Positions 63,575-64,000 of a DNA stretch of 64,000 nucleotides are shown piece after piece (position 1 is the stretch's first letter; every line of letters starts with the position of its first letter). The notes beneath the pieces were generated by a model that was not told the origin of the DNA, searched no databases, and was given only the letters and a program-made list of their open reading frames with translations. Both the position numbers and the translations under genes were made by a program. The stretch comes from an uncultured Flavobacteriaceae bacterium (lineage in GTDB: Bacteria > Bacteroidota > Bacteroidia > Flavobacteriales > Flavobacteriaceae): NCBI GenBank assembly GCA_947494205.1, contig CANLUH010000009.1, positions 1-64,000 of the forward strand, written 5' to 3'.

Positions 63575-64000
63575 ATGAGAACAGAGCAAACACAAAAACT
63601 AATTGATAAATACCAAAAGTATAGTCAGATTTTTGAGAATGATACTCTGAAATCATTATTACATACCGAAATCCTAGAATTGTATTCCGAAATTGAAAAC
63701 CCCAATACTGAAGATAATTATACCATGGGATTATTTCATTATGGAGATTATAACGAAAAAACGTCAAAAGATTTATTAGATAAACATATATATACAGCAA
63801 TTTCTTTCTTTGAAAAATCAATTAAATCTGACTCAAACTATTATATGTCTTATTATTATTTAGGACATTGTTATCAGGATTTAGGGCAATATAAACAAGC
63901 CATTACATATTACTTAAAAGTAAATCAAAATCAACTAAAAGCAGACTTCTCTTTATGGAGGTCAGTTCTTTTATTTGAACTTATTGGGTTTTGTTATTGG
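63575..64000 (+). CDS. TPR-like protein, partial (3' end off window)
   Basis: The frame is open from an ATG at 63575 through the right edge (142 codons). The start is MRTEQTQKLIDKYQKYSQIF. Residues about 75-120 contain a tetratricopeptide-like pair (AISFFEKSIKSDSNYYMSYY and LGHCYQDLGQYKQAITYYLK). There is no signal peptide. It starts 8 bp after the GTTGAACACA repeat, as a cassette gene would. Function cannot be assigned. Confidence 0.65.
   Translation, partial: MRTEQTQKLIDKYQKYSQIFENDTLKSLLHTEILELYSEIENPNTEDNYTMGLFHYGDYNEKTSKDLLDKHIYTAISFFEKSIKSDSNYYMSYYYLGHCYQDLGQYKQAITYYLKVNQNQLKADFSLWRSVLLFELIGFCYW

Noticed and set aside
63573-63821. Minus-strand 82-residue open frame at the right edge
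   Set aside because: It is antisense to the open TPR-like frame starting at 63575, which has repeat motifs and the expected spacing from the boundary repeat.
62207-64000. A proven integron
   Set aside because: There is no integrase in the window and no clear attC on the left of the first gene; only half-site motifs and inverted ends are visible, so it is kept as a hypothesis.

Overview
The window looks like chromosomal DNA of a low-GC marine member of the Flavobacteriaceae (Bacteroidota). The evidence is the gliding genes gldA, gldB and gldC, several secreted proteins with C-terminal type IX secretion (T9SS) sorting domains, a split methionine synthase, a DAHP synthase/chorismate mutase fusion, TAnnTTTG-type -7 promoter elements, weak ribosome-binding sites, and dispersed short repeats of the kind I know from this family. 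I cannot name the genus. I see no tRNA, rRNA, CRISPR array or insertion sequence.

Layout. 1-1628: 5' part of a secreted protein made of about 110-residue repeats (minus strand, runs off the left edge). 1771-7211: a small membrane protein, gldC-gldB, nadE, a LuxR-type response regulator with Glu at the phospho-acceptor position, and dnaG. 7458-16522: surface and envelope genes: a T9SS protein with a C-type lectin domain nested in an HYR domain, an ECF sigma / anti-sigma / outer-membrane-barrel locus, a polyprenyl synthase, an OmpA-like protein, a T9SS gene broken by an in-frame TGA, and a TPR protein. 16531-29788: housekeeping genes (rlmN, queA, aroA, a MazG-like gene, dtd, rsgA) around three tandem DUF3857/transglutaminase-like paralogues. 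29847-34014: the aromatic amino acid operon pheA-aminotransferase-tyrA-DAHP synthase/chorismate mutase. 34119-39794: gldA, small membrane genes (one broken), a DUF2807 lipoprotein, a PagL-like barrel and an OLD-family ATPase/nuclease. 39912-61685: an unbroken minus-strand run of sulfate assimilation, siroheme, cysteine and methionine genes, headed by a SAM-I riboswitch. 62207-64000: a foreign-looking segment with a Shedu-like PD-(D/E)xK nuclease gene and a partial TPR gene, bracketed by short inverted and direct repeats.

How the genes work together. CysD/CysN activate sulfate, CysH reduces the activated sulfate to sulfite, and the siroheme sulfite reductase makes sulfide. The neighbouring genes supply siroheme (CobA, CysG-N-like) and electrons (ferredoxin and its reductase). 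CysE/CysM make cysteine. The MetX-aspartokinase-homoserine dehydrogenase fusion with MetY/MetZ makes homocysteine, and MetF with the two-piece MetH methylates it. An Rrf2 regulator sits inside the run, beside a promoter with a dyad over its -33 element; the SAM riboswitch governs the methionine end.

The most interesting untracked signal is upstream of pheA. A 25-codon leader ORF (33867-33944, minus) contains the run YFSWYYFFF. It is followed by a 50-bp perfect palindrome with a U-run, and a segment near the end of the leader ORF can pair with the 5' arm of that terminator. This is the architecture of classical transcription attenuation, here sensing aromatic amino acids. Other points of note are dispersed repeats that became coding sequence in both metH genes, the cassette-like repeats around the Shedu-like gene, and an iron-sulfur-less CysH with no APS kinase in the window.
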